Positions 24,387-34,440 are shown, counted from the first letter of the stretch. The stretch: 64,000 nt of DNA from Jejuia sp. UBA6058 (GCA_002428965.1 DIYI01000019.1:1-64000), one strand, 5' to 3'. Numbers and translations: made by a program. Notes: generated by a model not told the origin, from the sequence alone.

Positions 24387-25580
24387 ATGGACAGAAGGAA
24401 ATTCGTTAAAAATGGAAGTCTTGCAGGATTAGGCTTTGCGGCGTCTACTGGTATTTTATCTGCGCTAGGAAATTATTCGCCAATTACTGATAGACCTATT
24501 AATATCGGAATTATTGGTACTGGTGGTCGAGGTACAGGCTTAATTCCTTTAATCAATGCTATAGAAAACTTGCATATCAAAGCAATATGCGATGTGCTTC
24601 CATTTCGATTAGATAAAGCAAAAACATTAGTTGATGGCGCCGGTACACAGGTAACAGCAGATTATAAAGAAGTTTTGTATAATAGTAGTATAGATGCCGT
24701 ACTTATAGCTACACCATTTTATACCCACGGACAAATAGCTTTAGATGCTTTAAAAAGCGGGAAACACATTTATTGCGAAAAAACTTTGGCTAAAAATATA
24801 GAGGAAATTGATACGTTGGTCGCGAAGGTTTCTAATTCTAATTTAATATTCCAAACAGGTCATCAATATCATAGTTCAAGATTATATAATCATGTTGTTA
24901 ATCTTATAAAATCTGGAGAGATTGGTAATGTACGTTCTTTTGAATGTCAATGGTATCGTAATGGTAACTGGAGAAAAAATGTACCAGAGCCAAAATACGA
25001 ACGTGCTATTAATTGGCGTATGTATAGAGAGTATTCAGGAGGAATGACCGCAGAATTGAGTTCACATCAAATTGATTTTGTGAACTGGGTTTTAGGAGAG
25101 AACCCTAAAAAGATAATGGGTACTGGCGGTATTAATTTTTGGATTGATGGAAGAGAGACTTATGATAATACTCACTTAATATTTGAGTATCCAAGTGGAG
25201 TTAAAGCCCAATTTAAATGTCTCACAAGCAATATTCCTGGTGGTTACGAAATAAAAGTAATTGGTGACAAAGGTGTAATTACCATCAAGCCTACCAAAGC
25301 ATGGGTGAAGCATTATGATTATAAACCTAAAGAAAAGAAGGTATATAAAAATGTAGATGGTGTGTCTGGTGCTACAGCTACAGAAGGATATATTTCTCAA
25401 CTAGGTAGAGAAATAGAAGTCCAACATTTAGATCCTAGTAAACAAGCACTTATAGATTTTAGAGATGCCATTTATAAAGGTAAGCAGCCAATTTCCGATG
25501 TATATACCGGCGCAAATACAGCAAAGGCAGTGAATTTGGCTATTGAAGCTATGCTTTCTGGCGAAGTAAAATACTGGTAA
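24387..25580 (+). CDS. Gfo/Idh/MocA-family oxidoreductase with twin-arginine-like signal
   Basis: The 397-residue protein opens with DRRKFVKNGSLAGLGFAAS, a Tat-type signal, so it is probably exported. The Rossmann domain has IGTGGRGTG (about 43-51), IATPFYTHG and CEKTLAKN; the second half is a Gfo/Idh/MocA alpha/beta domain with GGMTAELSSHQIDFVNWVLG. Exported members in Bacteroidota often act on sugars or glycans, but the substrate here cannot be read from the sequence. It stands alone between gyrB and the next outer-membrane-type gene. Confidence 0.9.
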   Translation: MDRRKFVKNGSLAGLGFAASTGILSALGNYSPITDRPINIGIIGTGGRGTGLIPLINAIENLHIKAICDVLPFRLDKAKTLVDGAGTQVTADYKEVLYNSSIDAVLIATPFYTHGQIALDALKSGKHIYCEKTLAKNIEEIDTLVAKVSNSNLIFQTGHQYHSSRLYNHVVNLIKSGEIGNVRSFECQWYRNGNWRKNVPEPKYERAINWRMYREYSGGMTAELSSHQIDFVNWVLGENPKKIMGTGGINFWIDGRETYDNTHLIFEYPSGVKAQFKCLTSNIPGGYEIKVIGDKGVITIKPTKAWVKHYDYKPKEKKVYKNVDGVSGATATEGYISQLGREIEVQHLDPSKQALIDFRDAIYKGKQPISDVYTGANTAKAVNLAIEAMLSGEVKYW

Positions 25581-25690
25581 ATTTGGGATGAAAAGTTAAA
25601 AAATTACGATAAAACGCATTTTTTTTCGATAAAATGTTGTTTGTTATAAAAATTTTTTTACTTTTGGAACACCAAATCGAATTAACCAGA

Positions 25691-26707
25691 ATGAAAAAGT
25701 TAACCTTACTTGCTCTACTTTTATTAGCAACTACGTTTACAAAGGCACAGAATGATCTAGATGCTCTATTAGCAGCTGGTGTTGAAGATGCTCAACGTTT
25801 TGCCAATGATTATTTAGCTCCAGGAACCAATGGTTTAATGCATAGCATGAATGCCAACTGGTTTAATTCAGGTAAATCCAAACCTCTTGGTGGTTTTGAA
25901 ATTTCAGTTATTGCTAATGCTTCAGTTTATGGAGATGAGCATAAATCTTTCAATCTAAATACTTCCGATTATAACAATATAACTTTTACTCAAGGTGGTA
26001 GCCCACAGATGGTGGCTAGTGTACTCGGTGAAAATAATCCAACAGTTTTTGTAGATATAGAATATGAAGATCCAATTTTTGGAAGTCTTACCCAGACTTT
26101 AGAACTGCCAGATGGTATAGGAGATGGAACGGGTAATTTATTACCTACAGCTTTTATACAAGGCGCATTGGGGTTGAGTAAGGGTATAGAGCTTAAGGCA
26201 AGGTTTGTGCCAACTATTAAAACTGATGAGGTTTCATTAAGTATGTACGGCGCTGGATTACAAGTTGAATTTACAGATTGGTTACCAGCAGATAAATTAT
26301 GGCCTATAGCTATCTCTGGTGTAGTTGCATACACACATTTAGACGGTAAATACGATTTGGAAGAATCCTCTGGAATTCAAGGAAATGACCAACGAATTGA
26401 AAACAAAACCAACACTTGGTTATTTGCGTTGGTGGCATCAACAAAACTGCCAGTAATAAATTTCTATGGTGGTTTAAGTCATATTAATGGAAAGTCTGAA
26501 TCAGATTTATTAGGAACATATATTGTAACTAATGGATTGATTTCAGCAGATCCAATAGTAGATCCGTTTTCTGTTTCAAGTAAGGTCTCAGCAGTTAGAG
26601 GAACCCTTGGAACAAAATTAAAATTAGGTTTTTTTAGGCTTAATGCAGAGTATCATGTATCAGAATTCAATGCCTTTTCATTAGGAATAAACTTTGGATT
26701 CAGATAG
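25691..26707 (+). CDS. Exported beta-rich protein, probably DUF6588 family
   Basis: I start at the ATG at 25691, which gives the signal peptide MKKLTLLALLLLATTFTKA (cleavage about residue 19); a frame extension of 19 residues upstream would hide it. The mature protein (total 338 residues) opens with DLDALLAAGVEDAQRFANDYL and ends in a barrel-like FSLGINFGFR, matching the DUF6588 pattern as I recall it. Many alternating hydrophobic strands suggest an outer-membrane barrel. Function is unknown. A terminator follows about 75 bases later. Confidence 0.75.
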   Translation: MKKLTLLALLLLATTFTKAQNDLDALLAAGVEDAQRFANDYLAPGTNGLMHSMNANWFNSGKSKPLGGFEISVIANASVYGDEHKSFNLNTSDYNNITFTQGGSPQMVASVLGENNPTVFVDIEYEDPIFGSLTQTLELPDGIGDGTGNLLPTAFIQGALGLSKGIELKARFVPTIKTDEVSLSMYGAGLQVEFTDWLPADKLWPIAISGVVAYTHLDGKYDLEESSGIQGNDQRIENKTNTWLFALVASTKLPVINFYGGLSHINGKSESDLLGTYIVTNGLISADPIVDPFSVSSKVSAVRGTLGTKLKLGFFRLNAEYHVSEFNAFSLGINFGFR

Positions 26708-26782
26708 ATTTTTAAATATGTAAATAGTTTTTCATAATAATTATTTAGTTTTTTAGTTAGTTTTTTATTTAATTTTAGTCCT

Positions 26783-26816
26783 AAGTGCAGCATTCTTCAT
26801 GCTGCACTTTGTTTTT
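26783..26816 (+). terminator. Strong intrinsic terminator before the mdh promoter
   Basis: A perfect stem AAGTGCAGCAT / ATGCTGCACTT with a TCTTC loop is followed by T-rich sequence. The rest of the 337-base gap holds the mdh promoter and AT-rich DNA. Confidence 0.9.
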
Positions 26817-26926
26817 AGAATAATCTTAGTTCTCGGTTAAAAAATATGTTGTTTGAACTTATAGTCGCTTATAATTTATTATCCAAGGCTTTACCTAATT
26901 TTATAAAATGTTTGTTTAAATTTTCA

Positions 26927-26957
26927 TTGGTTAAAGTACTTTAATTAAGTAATTTTG
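26927..26957 (+). promoter_or_regulatory. Promoter of mdh (TTG-N20-TAATTTTG)
   Basis: TTG at 26927-26929 is separated by 20 bases from the exact -7 box TAATTTTG at 26950-26957. The predicted leader to the mdh start is about 80 bases. Confidence 0.7.
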
Positions 26958-27044
26958 CATGACTTTAATCATAAAACCATAGTCCTTTAGGTTTTATTTT
27001 TGAAAGGTCAAAAAACATCAAATAAACAATCTAAAAATTAAATT

Positions 27045-27971
27045 ATGAAAGTTACTGTAGTTGGAGCAGGAGCAGTGGGTGCAAGTTGTGCTGAATACAT
27101 TGCAATTAAAGATTTTGCTGCCGAAGTTGTATTGTTAGATATTAAAGAAGGTTATGCTGAAGGTAAAGCCATGGATTTGATGCAGACTGCATCTCTAAAT
27201 GGCTTCGATACAAAAATAACAGGTGTAACAAACGACTATTCAAAAACTGCAGATAGTGATATTTGTGTAATTACTTCTGGAATTCCACGTAAACCTGGTA
27301 TGACTCGTGAGGAACTTATCGGGATAAACGCTGGAATTGTAAAGACAGTATCTTCTAGCTTGATAGCGCATTCTCCAAATACAATTATTATAGTAGTAAG
27401 TAATCCTATGGATACCATGACTTACTTAGTACATAAAACCACAGATTTACCAAAGAATAAAATTATTGGTATGGGTGGTGCTTTAGATTCTGCACGTTTC
27501 AAATATAGATTAGCTGAGGCTATGGAAGCGCCAATTAGCGATATTGATGGTATGGTAATAGGCGGACATAGTGATAAGGGTATGGTGCCATTAACAAGTC
27601 ATGCCACAAGAAATAGTATCAAAGTTTCAGAGTTTTTATCCGAGGAAAGATTAGAGCAGGTGGCTGCTGATACTAAAGTTGGTGGTGCTACTTTAACAAA
27701 GTTATTAGGAACTTCGGCGTGGTATGCTCCAGGAGCAGCTGTTAGCGGTTTGGTCCAAGCCATTGCCTGCGATCAAAAGAAAATGTTCCCATGTTCTACC
27801 TTATTGGATGGAGAGTATGGATTGAGTGACATTTGTATCGGCGTACCAGTTATCTTAGGTAAAAACGGTATTGAAAAGATTGTAGATGTTCCTTTAAGCG
27901 CTGCCGAAAAGGCTCATATGCAAGCTAGTGCAGAGGGTGTAACAAAAACAAATGGGTTGTTAGAATTATAA
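27045..27971 (+). CDS. mdh: NAD-dependent malate dehydrogenase
   Basis: TCA-cycle enzyme converting malate to oxaloacetate. The 308-residue LDH/MDH-fold protein has the NAD-binding VVGAGAVGAS at the N-terminus, Asp in VLLDIKEG (NAD preference), the mobile-loop IPRKPGMTREEL, in which Arg in place of Gln specifies malate over lactate, VVSNPMDTMTYL, and the catalytic His in IGGHSDKGMVPL. It has its own promoter and a terminator directly after the stop. Identification is certain. Confidence 0.97.
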   Translation: MKVTVVGAGAVGASCAEYIAIKDFAAEVVLLDIKEGYAEGKAMDLMQTASLNGFDTKITGVTNDYSKTADSDICVITSGIPRKPGMTREELIGINAGIVKTVSSSLIAHSPNTIIIVVSNPMDTMTYLVHKTTDLPKNKIIGMGGALDSARFKYRLAEAMEAPISDIDGMVIGGHSDKGMVPLTSHATRNSIKVSEFLSEERLEQVAADTKVGGATLTKLLGTSAWYAPGAAVSGLVQAIACDQKKMFPCSTLLDGEYGLSDICIGVPVILGKNGIEKIVDVPLSAAEKAHMQASAEGVTKTNGLLEL

Positions 27972-27992
27972 TAAACCATTAAATAGATATTT

Positions 27993-28028
27993 AAATAAAG
28001 GCTGTAGTGATACAGTCTTTATTTTTTT
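27993..28028 (+). terminator. Terminator after mdh
   Basis: The stem AATAAAGgCTGTA / TACAGtCTTTATT is followed by seven T residues, and it abuts the next promoter. Confidence 0.85.
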
Positions 28029-28035
28029 ATATTTG
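28028..28035 (+). promoter_or_regulatory. -7 box directly before the SecDF-linked gene
   Basis: The exact box TATATTTG is followed by CGC and then ATG, so the start codon lies four bases after the box, approximately at the transcription start. The T run of the preceding terminator directly precedes it. Confidence 0.55.
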
Positions 28036-28038
28036 CGC

Positions 28039-28650
28039 ATGCTTTTAAAAAGGTATATCGGAATTATAACTTTAATGTTAGTGCTTGTTGGTGCTATACA
28101 TCAACAAAATGTTGATATACCTAATCAGGAAATTCTACTTCAACTTAACAGTGACGAATTAACTTTAGAAGATTCTCAAACCGCGATTCAAACAGTAGAA
28201 AGAGGGCTTAATAGCGTTGGTGTCAAGAATTTCAAGGTTAACGATAATGGGGATGGTGTTTTTAAAATCACCTATTATAGTGATGCTGATGTAGAGGTTG
28301 TAAAGCGTTTACTCACTCAAAAAATCAGGTCAGAACTTGATACAGATGAAGATGATATTCCTTTTGAATTACCATCAGATCAAGATGCTTTAAGCTATAA
28401 TCTTGATGTTTATGAAATCCACGAAGGCTCTGATGCAGATTCAGGCTTAAATGGTATTGCGGTTACCGAAACAAATCATAAGGCAGATAGATTTTCTAAA
28501 CCAAAACATACCCACCCTTCTCTATATATTACCAGTAATGAAGATTATTTAAGTCTTACGGTTGGTGTAAAATTTAACAGGTATAATGTATTTACACTTC
28601 AGAATACAGACCAAAAAATTCCTGAAGTAAGAGCTGGCCCTTTAAGTTAA
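28039..28650 (+). CDS. Membrane-anchored protein upstream of secDF, possible SecD P1-like fold
   Basis: A 204-residue protein with one N-terminal membrane segment (about 5-21) and an exported soluble part. I start at the ATG at 28039, ahead of which only a TTG frame extension exists. Residues 49-93 (ending VEVVKRLLTQ) have the same pattern as SecD periplasmic head residues 195-240 of the neighbouring SecDF, including xERGLNSVGV against RKRIDEFGV and a shared RLL. I recognise no named family. It precedes secDF by 185 bases, with its own -7 box immediately before the ATG. A role near the translocon is inference only. Confidence 0.7.
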   Translation: MLLKRYIGIITLMLVLVGAIHQQNVDIPNQEILLQLNSDELTLEDSQTAIQTVERGLNSVGVKNFKVNDNGDGVFKITYYSDADVEVVKRLLTQKIRSELDTDEDDIPFELPSDQDALSYNLDVYEIHEGSDADSGLNGIAVTETNHKADRFSKPKHTHPSLYITSNEDYLSLTVGVKFNRYNVFTLQNTDQKIPEVRAGPLS

Positions 28651-28761
28651 GGGAAAGTACTTCCTAAATCTTCGTTTTTATTTTGACTCAACCGTCAAAA
28701 TACCCAATAAAATCAGGCGCTACAAGCGTAAAGCTTGTAATCGTTTAAGTTAAATAAAACA

Positions 28762-28792
28762 TTGTCAAATCTATTTGCAAATTCTATATTTG
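28762..28792 (+). promoter_or_regulatory. Promoter of secDF (TTG-N20-TATATTTG)
   Basis: TTG at 28762-28764 is 20 bases before the exact -7 box TATATTTG at 28785-28792, which is followed by CGCG. Between this and the upstream gene is a stem TACAAGC / GCTTGTA (28721-28739) of unknown role. Confidence 0.7.
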
Positions 28793-28835
28793 CGCGTTTG
28801 TCAAAATATAGGTTTGACTATTAATAAAAATTAAA

Positions 28836-31829
28836 ATGCAAAATAAAGGACTAGTAAGATTGTTTGCAATTTTGTTTGGTTTGGTAAGTATTTATCAATT
28901 ATCATTCACATTTAAAGCAAATCAAATTGAAAAGGAAGCCAAGGAGTTGGCTATTAGTAAATTCGCCGAAACAGAAGAAAACTTTCGTGAGAAACGAAGT
29001 CAGGAAGAGGCTAATTACTTAGAAGAAAAAGCTACAGATACCGTTTTTAATATTGGTGTAGCAAAATATACTTATAATGAAGTAAAGGAAAAAGCCATGA
29101 ACCTTGGTTTAGACCTTAAAGGAGGTTTAAACGTTATTCTTCAAGTATCGGTAAAAGATATCTTAAAAGGTTTAGCTAATTATTCAAAAGACCCAGTCTT
29201 TAATACGGCGCTCGATAATGCTTCGGAACTTCAAAAAAATAGTCAGAATACATATTTAGAAGATTTCTTTATTGCCTTTGATAAAATTAAAGGTGATAAA
29301 AAATTAGCGTCTCCAGATATTTTCTACACCAAAGCTTTAGATGGTGAGATTGAAATAAATATGACAGATGATGAAGTAAAGGGAATTATTGAAACAAAAA
29401 TAGATGAGTCAATTGTTTCTGCGTTTGAGGTATTGCGTAAACGTATTGATGAATTTGGCGTTACACAACCAAATATTCAACGTTTGGGAGAATCTGGTCG
29501 TATTTTGGTAGAATTACCAGGTGTCAAGGATATAGAGCGTGCTACTAGATTACTGCAGAGTACTGCACAGTTGGAATTTTGGGATGTATATCCTGGAAAT
29601 CAATTTTTACAATTTATCGGTCAAGCAGATCAAGTATTAAAAGATATTGTTGAGGTTGAAGAAGGAACTACAGAAGTAGAACCTCAAGATGAAGAGGATG
29701 CTACGGAAGACAAAATAGATGAGCTTTTAGGTGAAGCTGCTACAGATTCAACAAATGTGGCTAATGTAAGTCCACTTGGTAGTTTAATAAAAGGGTTTGG
29801 TTATCAAGGTGGCCCTATTGTGGCATCTTTTGCTATTCAGGATAAAGACAAAGTACTCGAGTACTTAAATAAACCACAAGTAAGATCGCTTTTGCCCTCT
29901 GAATTACGCTATGTGAAGTTCGCGTTTAGTAAGCCAGAAAAGAATAGTGAGGTTGTGGATTTATATGCCCTTAAGGGAAATAGAGATAATATTCCAGAGT
30001 TAAGTGGAGGTGTAGTTACAGATGCAAGACATGCCTTTGGGCAAACAGGAAAGCCAGAAGTTTCTATGCAAATGAATAGTAAGGGTGCTAAAGTTTGGGA
30101 AGAAATGACAGGTAGAGCCTATCAACAACAAAGCCAAATTGCAATTGTTTTAGATAATGTGGTATACTCTGCGCCTGGTGTTACCTCAGGACCAATTGCC
30201 GGTGGTAACTCATCTATTTCAGGTAATTTTTCTCTTAATGAGGCTATCGATTTAGCTAATGTTTTAAGGGCTGGTAAGTTACCGGCTTCTGCAGATATTA
30301 TTCAAAGTGAAGTTGTTGGACCATCACTCGGTCAAGAAGCTATTGATAGTGGTACAAAATCATTCATTATTGCTTTGATTTTGGTATTGCTTTGGATGAT
30401 TTTCTACTATGGCAAAGTAGGTGGGTTTGCAGATATTGCTATGTTATTAAACCTTCTATTGATTTTCGGAATTTTATCAGGTTTAGGAGCTGTACTTACC
30501 TTACCTGGTATTGCGGGTATTGTACTTACCATAGGTATGTCGGTTGATGCTAACGTACTTATTTTTGAACGAGTTCGAGAGGAACTTTCCAAAGGAAAAG
30601 GGCAGAAAGATGCGATTAAAGATGGATTTAGTAATGCATTGTCTTCAATTTTAGATGCGAATATTACAACTGGTTTAACAGCATTAATCTTATTTATTTT
30701 TGGTACTGGACCAATTAAAGGTTTTGCAACTACTTTATTAATTGGTATTGCTACTTCGTTATTCACTGCAATTTTCATTACAAGATTACTTGTTGACTGG
30801 TACACTAACAAAGGTGGAAAATTAGAATTCTCTACTGCGATTACTAAAAATCTATTTAGAAACTTAAATATTGAGTTCTTAAAGAAACGAAAGATAGCTT
30901 ATGTAATTTCAGGAGTTTTAATAATTGCAGGAATTGCCTCTTTATTTACAAATAAATTAGATCAAGGTGTAGATTTTGTTGGTGGTAGAACGTATCAAGT
31001 GCGCTTTGCACAAGATATGAACCCAACTGAAATTACAGATTTACTATCACAACCGGATGTATTTGGTAGTGCAGATGCCAAAACCTTTGGTGATGCTAAC
31101 CAGTTAAAAATAACCACAAAATATAAGGTTAATGAGTCTGGTGCAGAGGTAGATGAGGAGATAAGAAACACTTTATTTAATGCACTACAACCTTATTTGG
31201 AAGGCTTGACCTATGAGCAGTTTATGGATTTGAATGATGAAAATAAGCAAGTAGGTTTATTGGAATCTTTCAAAGTAACACCTACAATTGCTGATGATAT
31301 TAAGCAAGCTTCTGTTTGGGCAATTTTAGGGTCATTAGTAGTGGTGTTCTTGTATATTCTGATTCGTTTTAAACGTTGGCAATACTCTTTAGGTGCTGTG
31401 GCCGCAGTATTCCATGATGTATTGATTGTACTTGGAGTATTCTCGATAACTTACAAGTTTATGCCGTTTAACATGGAAATAAATCAAGCATTTATCGCAG
31501 CAATATTGACGGTAATAGGTTATTCTCTAAATGATACCGTGGTAGTATTTGATAGAATTCGTGAGTTTTTTAATGAACATACAAGCTGGTCTTTTGATCG
31601 CGTAGTGAATTCCTCATTAAGCAGTACGCTTAGTAGAACTTTAAATACCTCTTTAACTACACTTGTTGTATTATTGGCTATCTTTATTTTTGGCGGTGAC
31701 TCCATTAGAGGATTTATGTTTGCCTTAATTGTTGGTGTTATTGTAGGTACATATTCGTCATTGTTTATTGCAACCCCAATTATGTACGGAACAGTCAGCA
31801 AACTTGAAGGGAAAAATAAGAAAGACTAA
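28836..31829 (+). CDS. secDF: Protein translocase subunit SecDF (fused)
   Basis: RND-type accessory membrane protein using the proton gradient to pull exported proteins through SecYEG. The 997-residue protein fuses SecD (about 1-675) and SecF (about 683-997). SecD has LGLDLKGGL near residue 90, the P1 head (about 195-240 and following), TM2 near 510 and GMSVDANVLIFERVREEL (about 567). SecF begins with a membrane segment at 685 and has SLNDTVVVFDRIRE near 899. An acidic insertion (about 271-305, rich in E/D/T) is seen in the P1 region. Fusion of the two is normal in this phylum. A terminator follows. Confidence 0.97.
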   Translation: MQNKGLVRLFAILFGLVSIYQLSFTFKANQIEKEAKELAISKFAETEENFREKRSQEEANYLEEKATDTVFNIGVAKYTYNEVKEKAMNLGLDLKGGLNVILQVSVKDILKGLANYSKDPVFNTALDNASELQKNSQNTYLEDFFIAFDKIKGDKKLASPDIFYTKALDGEIEINMTDDEVKGIIETKIDESIVSAFEVLRKRIDEFGVTQPNIQRLGESGRILVELPGVKDIERATRLLQSTAQLEFWDVYPGNQFLQFIGQADQVLKDIVEVEEGTTEVEPQDEEDATEDKIDELLGEAATDSTNVANVSPLGSLIKGFGYQGGPIVASFAIQDKDKVLEYLNKPQVRSLLPSELRYVKFAFSKPEKNSEVVDLYALKGNRDNIPELSGGVVTDARHAFGQTGKPEVSMQMNSKGAKVWEEMTGRAYQQQSQIAIVLDNVVYSAPGVTSGPIAGGNSSISGNFSLNEAIDLANVLRAGKLPASADIIQSEVVGPSLGQEAIDSGTKSFIIALILVLLWMIFYYGKVGGFADIAMLLNLLLIFGILSGLGAVLTLPGIAGIVLTIGMSVDANVLIFERVREELSKGKGQKDAIKDGFSNALSSILDANITTGLTALILFIFGTGPIKGFATTLLIGIATSLFTAIFITRLLVDWYTNKGGKLEFSTAITKNLFRNLNIEFLKKRKIAYVISGVLIIAGIASLFTNKLDQGVDFVGGRTYQVRFAQDMNPTEITDLLSQPDVFGSADAKTFGDANQLKITTKYKVNESGAEVDEEIRNTLFNALQPYLEGLTYEQFMDLNDENKQVGLLESFKVTPTIADDIKQASVWAILGSLVVVFLYILIRFKRWQYSLGAVAAVFHDVLIVLGVFSITYKFMPFNMEINQAFIAAILTVIGYSLNDTVVVFDRIREFFNEHTSWSFDRVVNSSLSSTLSRTLNTSLTTLVVLLAIFIFGGDSIRGFMFALIVGVIVGTYSSLFIATPIMYGTVSKLEGKNKKD

Positions 31830-31847
31830 CTCAAATTTTTCTTTTGC

Positions 31848-31881
31848 AAAAGCCTGTAGTCATTGTATTGCAGGCTTTTTT
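31848..31881 (+). terminator. Terminator after secDF
   Basis: The stem AAAAGCCTG / CAGGCTTTTTT with a 14-base loop and a T tail lies about 18 bases after the secDF stop. Confidence 0.85.
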
Positions 31882-32050
31882 GTTTAACCCCTATATGTTT
31901 CGTTACACCATGTATATGGCGCTTTATCTTACATTTTAATAAACCTTTAAGATAGACCTTCAATGCTAAGTGTCCGATACTTCATACCTTCGCGTAAAAT
32001 TTTAAGTGCTTTTTGAATTTTCATTGCGCGCCACTCACATTAGCTATATA

Positions 32051-34426
32051 ATGCATTTTAAGTACCTTATTACCTCTATAGTCTTTATTCTGGTTTGTTT
32101 TCAGTTTCAATCTGCCTTCTCTCAAAATACTAAAATTACTGGGAAAGTCATTGAAGAAAGAACTAAACAACCATTGGCCTATGCAACGATAGCGGCTATT
32201 AAATCTGATAATAACGAAACCGTAAATGGTGTTATAACAAATGAAGAAGGTTTTTTTGAGTTGGATGTAGAATCAAAAAAAATATATTTAAAAATTAGCT
32301 TTATTGGTTTTGAGTCTAAAACTATTAAAGATCTTGTAGTTTCTAATAGGAGAGTAGATTTAGGCACAATTACCTTAAAAGAAGATGCACAACAACTTAA
32401 TGAAGTTTTGGTTGAGGCAGAGGTGTCTTCATCCCAGTTTAAGTTAGATAAACGGGTTTTTAATATTGGTAAAGATTTAAGTTCTACAGGAGCCAGTGCT
32501 TTAGAGGTATTAAATAATGTACCCTCAGTAAATGTAGATATTGAAGGAGCAATAAGTTTAAGAGGTAATACTGGTGTTCAAGTTTTAATTAATGGAAAGC
32601 CCTCAATTTTAACAGAAGATGGAGGCGCTTTAGGAAGTATTACCGCAGATATGATTGACAGAATTGAGGTGATTACCAATCCTTCGGCTAAATATGATGC
32701 GGAAGGTACATCAGGAATCATTAATATTGTTATTAAAAAAGACGAACGTAAAGGGTTAAACGGCGCAGTAAGTTTAAATACAGGTATTCCTGATAACAAT
32801 AGTTTTGGATTAAGTTTGAACAGACGTTCTGAAAAATTTAATTTGTTTACCCAGTTAGGACTAGGTAGGAGGGTGTTGCCTAGGGATTCTGAAAATATAA
32901 ATGAAGATTTAGGCACTGGAACAAGTATCTTAAGTAAAGGTGAAGATTTTCGAATTGAAAAATTTTATAACATTACTCTTGGGACTGATTACTACATAAA
33001 TAAAAATAATGTACTTACGCTTTCTGGAAATTTTGCATATGAGATAGAGGATCAACCCTCAGGTATTAATTTTAAAGAAGTTGATGGAAATAATGCCTTA
33101 ATTTCAGAATGGCGAAGAGATGAAACTACAGAAGCTACAAACCCGAAGTATCAATATGAGTTGGTATATAAACGAGATTTTGAAGATCATGAGGATCATG
33201 ATTTATTATTAAGTGCTACTGGAAATTCTTTTGCAAAGGATTTGACCTCGCTTTTTCAAGATGCAACAATATCTGGTGATAATAAGGATGCTGTTCAAAA
33301 TACAAGAACAGATTTTTCGGATAATACCTATACATTTAAAGTAGATTATACCAAGCCATTTTCAGAAGTTTGGACAATGGAAGCTGGGGCGCAATATGTA
33401 ATTAATGATATTGGCAATGATTTTGAAGTTCAAAACTTAGTAGATGATGAATTTGTAAGTGATGAAGGTTTAACGAATAATTTTGAATTTGATCAAAAGG
33501 TTTTAGGGATTTATCTAATTGGTGGTTATGAAAAAGAGAATTGGGGCATCCAAGGCGGTTTAAGGCTGGAGCAAACCGATTTAAAAACCAATCTTGTAAC
33601 TACAAATCAAGTAAACAATCAAAACTATACTAACCTTTTTCCGAGTATTCATACGTCTTACAAAGTATCGAATATGTTGTCTTTACAAACTGGTTATTCA
33701 GCGCGCATAAACCGACCAGGAATGTGGGAACTCAATCCTTTTTTCAACATTAGAAATAATTTCAATATTCGGGAAGGTAATCCCGCTCTTATGCCTGAAT
33801 TTACAGATTCATATGAACTGACAAGTATTTTTGATATTGGAAAAACAGATTTAAATTTTGGCATATACCATCGTTATACAACAGATGTAATCGAGCGTGT
33901 TTCATTTTTTGAAGATAACGTAAATACGAGTCGACCAGAAAATATAGGCACGAATAGTACTTTGGGGATTGAATTTAATACTAAGTATAGTCCTTTAAAA
34001 TGGCTAACGCTTAATCTGGATTTTAATTATAATCAGTTTAATAGAAAAGGGACGTTCGAATCAACCGTCTTCGATTTTAATGGCAATCAGTGGAGTTCAA
34101 AAGTAATGGCAAAATTTAAATTACCTGCTGATATTGATTTGGAAGCAGTTGGGAATCACCGCTCAAAAGTAAAAACAGTGCAGGGTACAAGAAGTGCCAA
34201 TACATTTTTAGATATTGGTGTTAGAAAAAAGATATTGAAAGATAAAGGCGTTATTAATTTAAGCATTCGTGACCTTTTTGAATCTCGAATTTTTGAAAAT
34301 TTTATTTCCCAAGGAGATTCAGAAGCATATAGTTATAGTTTACGCGGAAGGTTTGTGACTATAGGTTTTAGCTACGGATTTGGTAAAGGAGAAGCAATGG
34401 AGTACTTGGGAGGTAAGCGACGATAA
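32051..34426 (+). CDS. TonB-dependent receptor-like outer membrane beta-barrel protein
   Basis: I start at the ATG at 32051, which gives the signal peptide MHFKYLITSIVFILVCFQFQ ending FSQ; a 15-residue frame extension would bury it. The mature protein (791 residues in all) has an N-terminal carboxypeptidase-regulatory-like domain (VIEERTKQPLAYATIA), a plug domain with MIDRIEVITNPSAKYDAEG and a C-terminal barrel. It belongs to the large Bacteroidota outer-membrane beta-barrel receptor group; ligand unknown. The protein at 58245-60620 is a paralog of equal length with the matching IEVITAPPAKYDAAG motif. A TACCTTCG -7-like box lies at 31985-31992. Confidence 0.88.
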   Translation: MHFKYLITSIVFILVCFQFQSAFSQNTKITGKVIEERTKQPLAYATIAAIKSDNNETVNGVITNEEGFFELDVESKKIYLKISFIGFESKTIKDLVVSNRRVDLGTITLKEDAQQLNEVLVEAEVSSSQFKLDKRVFNIGKDLSSTGASALEVLNNVPSVNVDIEGAISLRGNTGVQVLINGKPSILTEDGGALGSITADMIDRIEVITNPSAKYDAEGTSGIINIVIKKDERKGLNGAVSLNTGIPDNNSFGLSLNRRSEKFNLFTQLGLGRRVLPRDSENINEDLGTGTSILSKGEDFRIEKFYNITLGTDYYINKNNVLTLSGNFAYEIEDQPSGINFKEVDGNNALISEWRRDETTEATNPKYQYELVYKRDFEDHEDHDLLLSATGNSFAKDLTSLFQDATISGDNKDAVQNTRTDFSDNTYTFKVDYTKPFSEVWTMEAGAQYVINDIGNDFEVQNLVDDEFVSDEGLTNNFEFDQKVLGIYLIGGYEKENWGIQGGLRLEQTDLKTNLVTTNQVNNQNYTNLFPSIHTSYKVSNMLSLQTGYSARINRPGMWELNPFFNIRNNFNIREGNPALMPEFTDSYELTSIFDIGKTDLNFGIYHRYTTDVIERVSFFEDNVNTSRPENIGTNSTLGIEFNTKYSPLKWLTLNLDFNYNQFNRKGTFESTVFDFNGNQWSSKVMAKFKLPADIDLEAVGNHRSKVKTVQGTRSANTFLDIGVRKKILKDKGVINLSIRDLFESRIFENFISQGDSEAYSYSLRGRFVTIGFSYGFGKGEAMEYLGGKRR

Positions 34427-34440
34427 TACTTTTAAACAAT

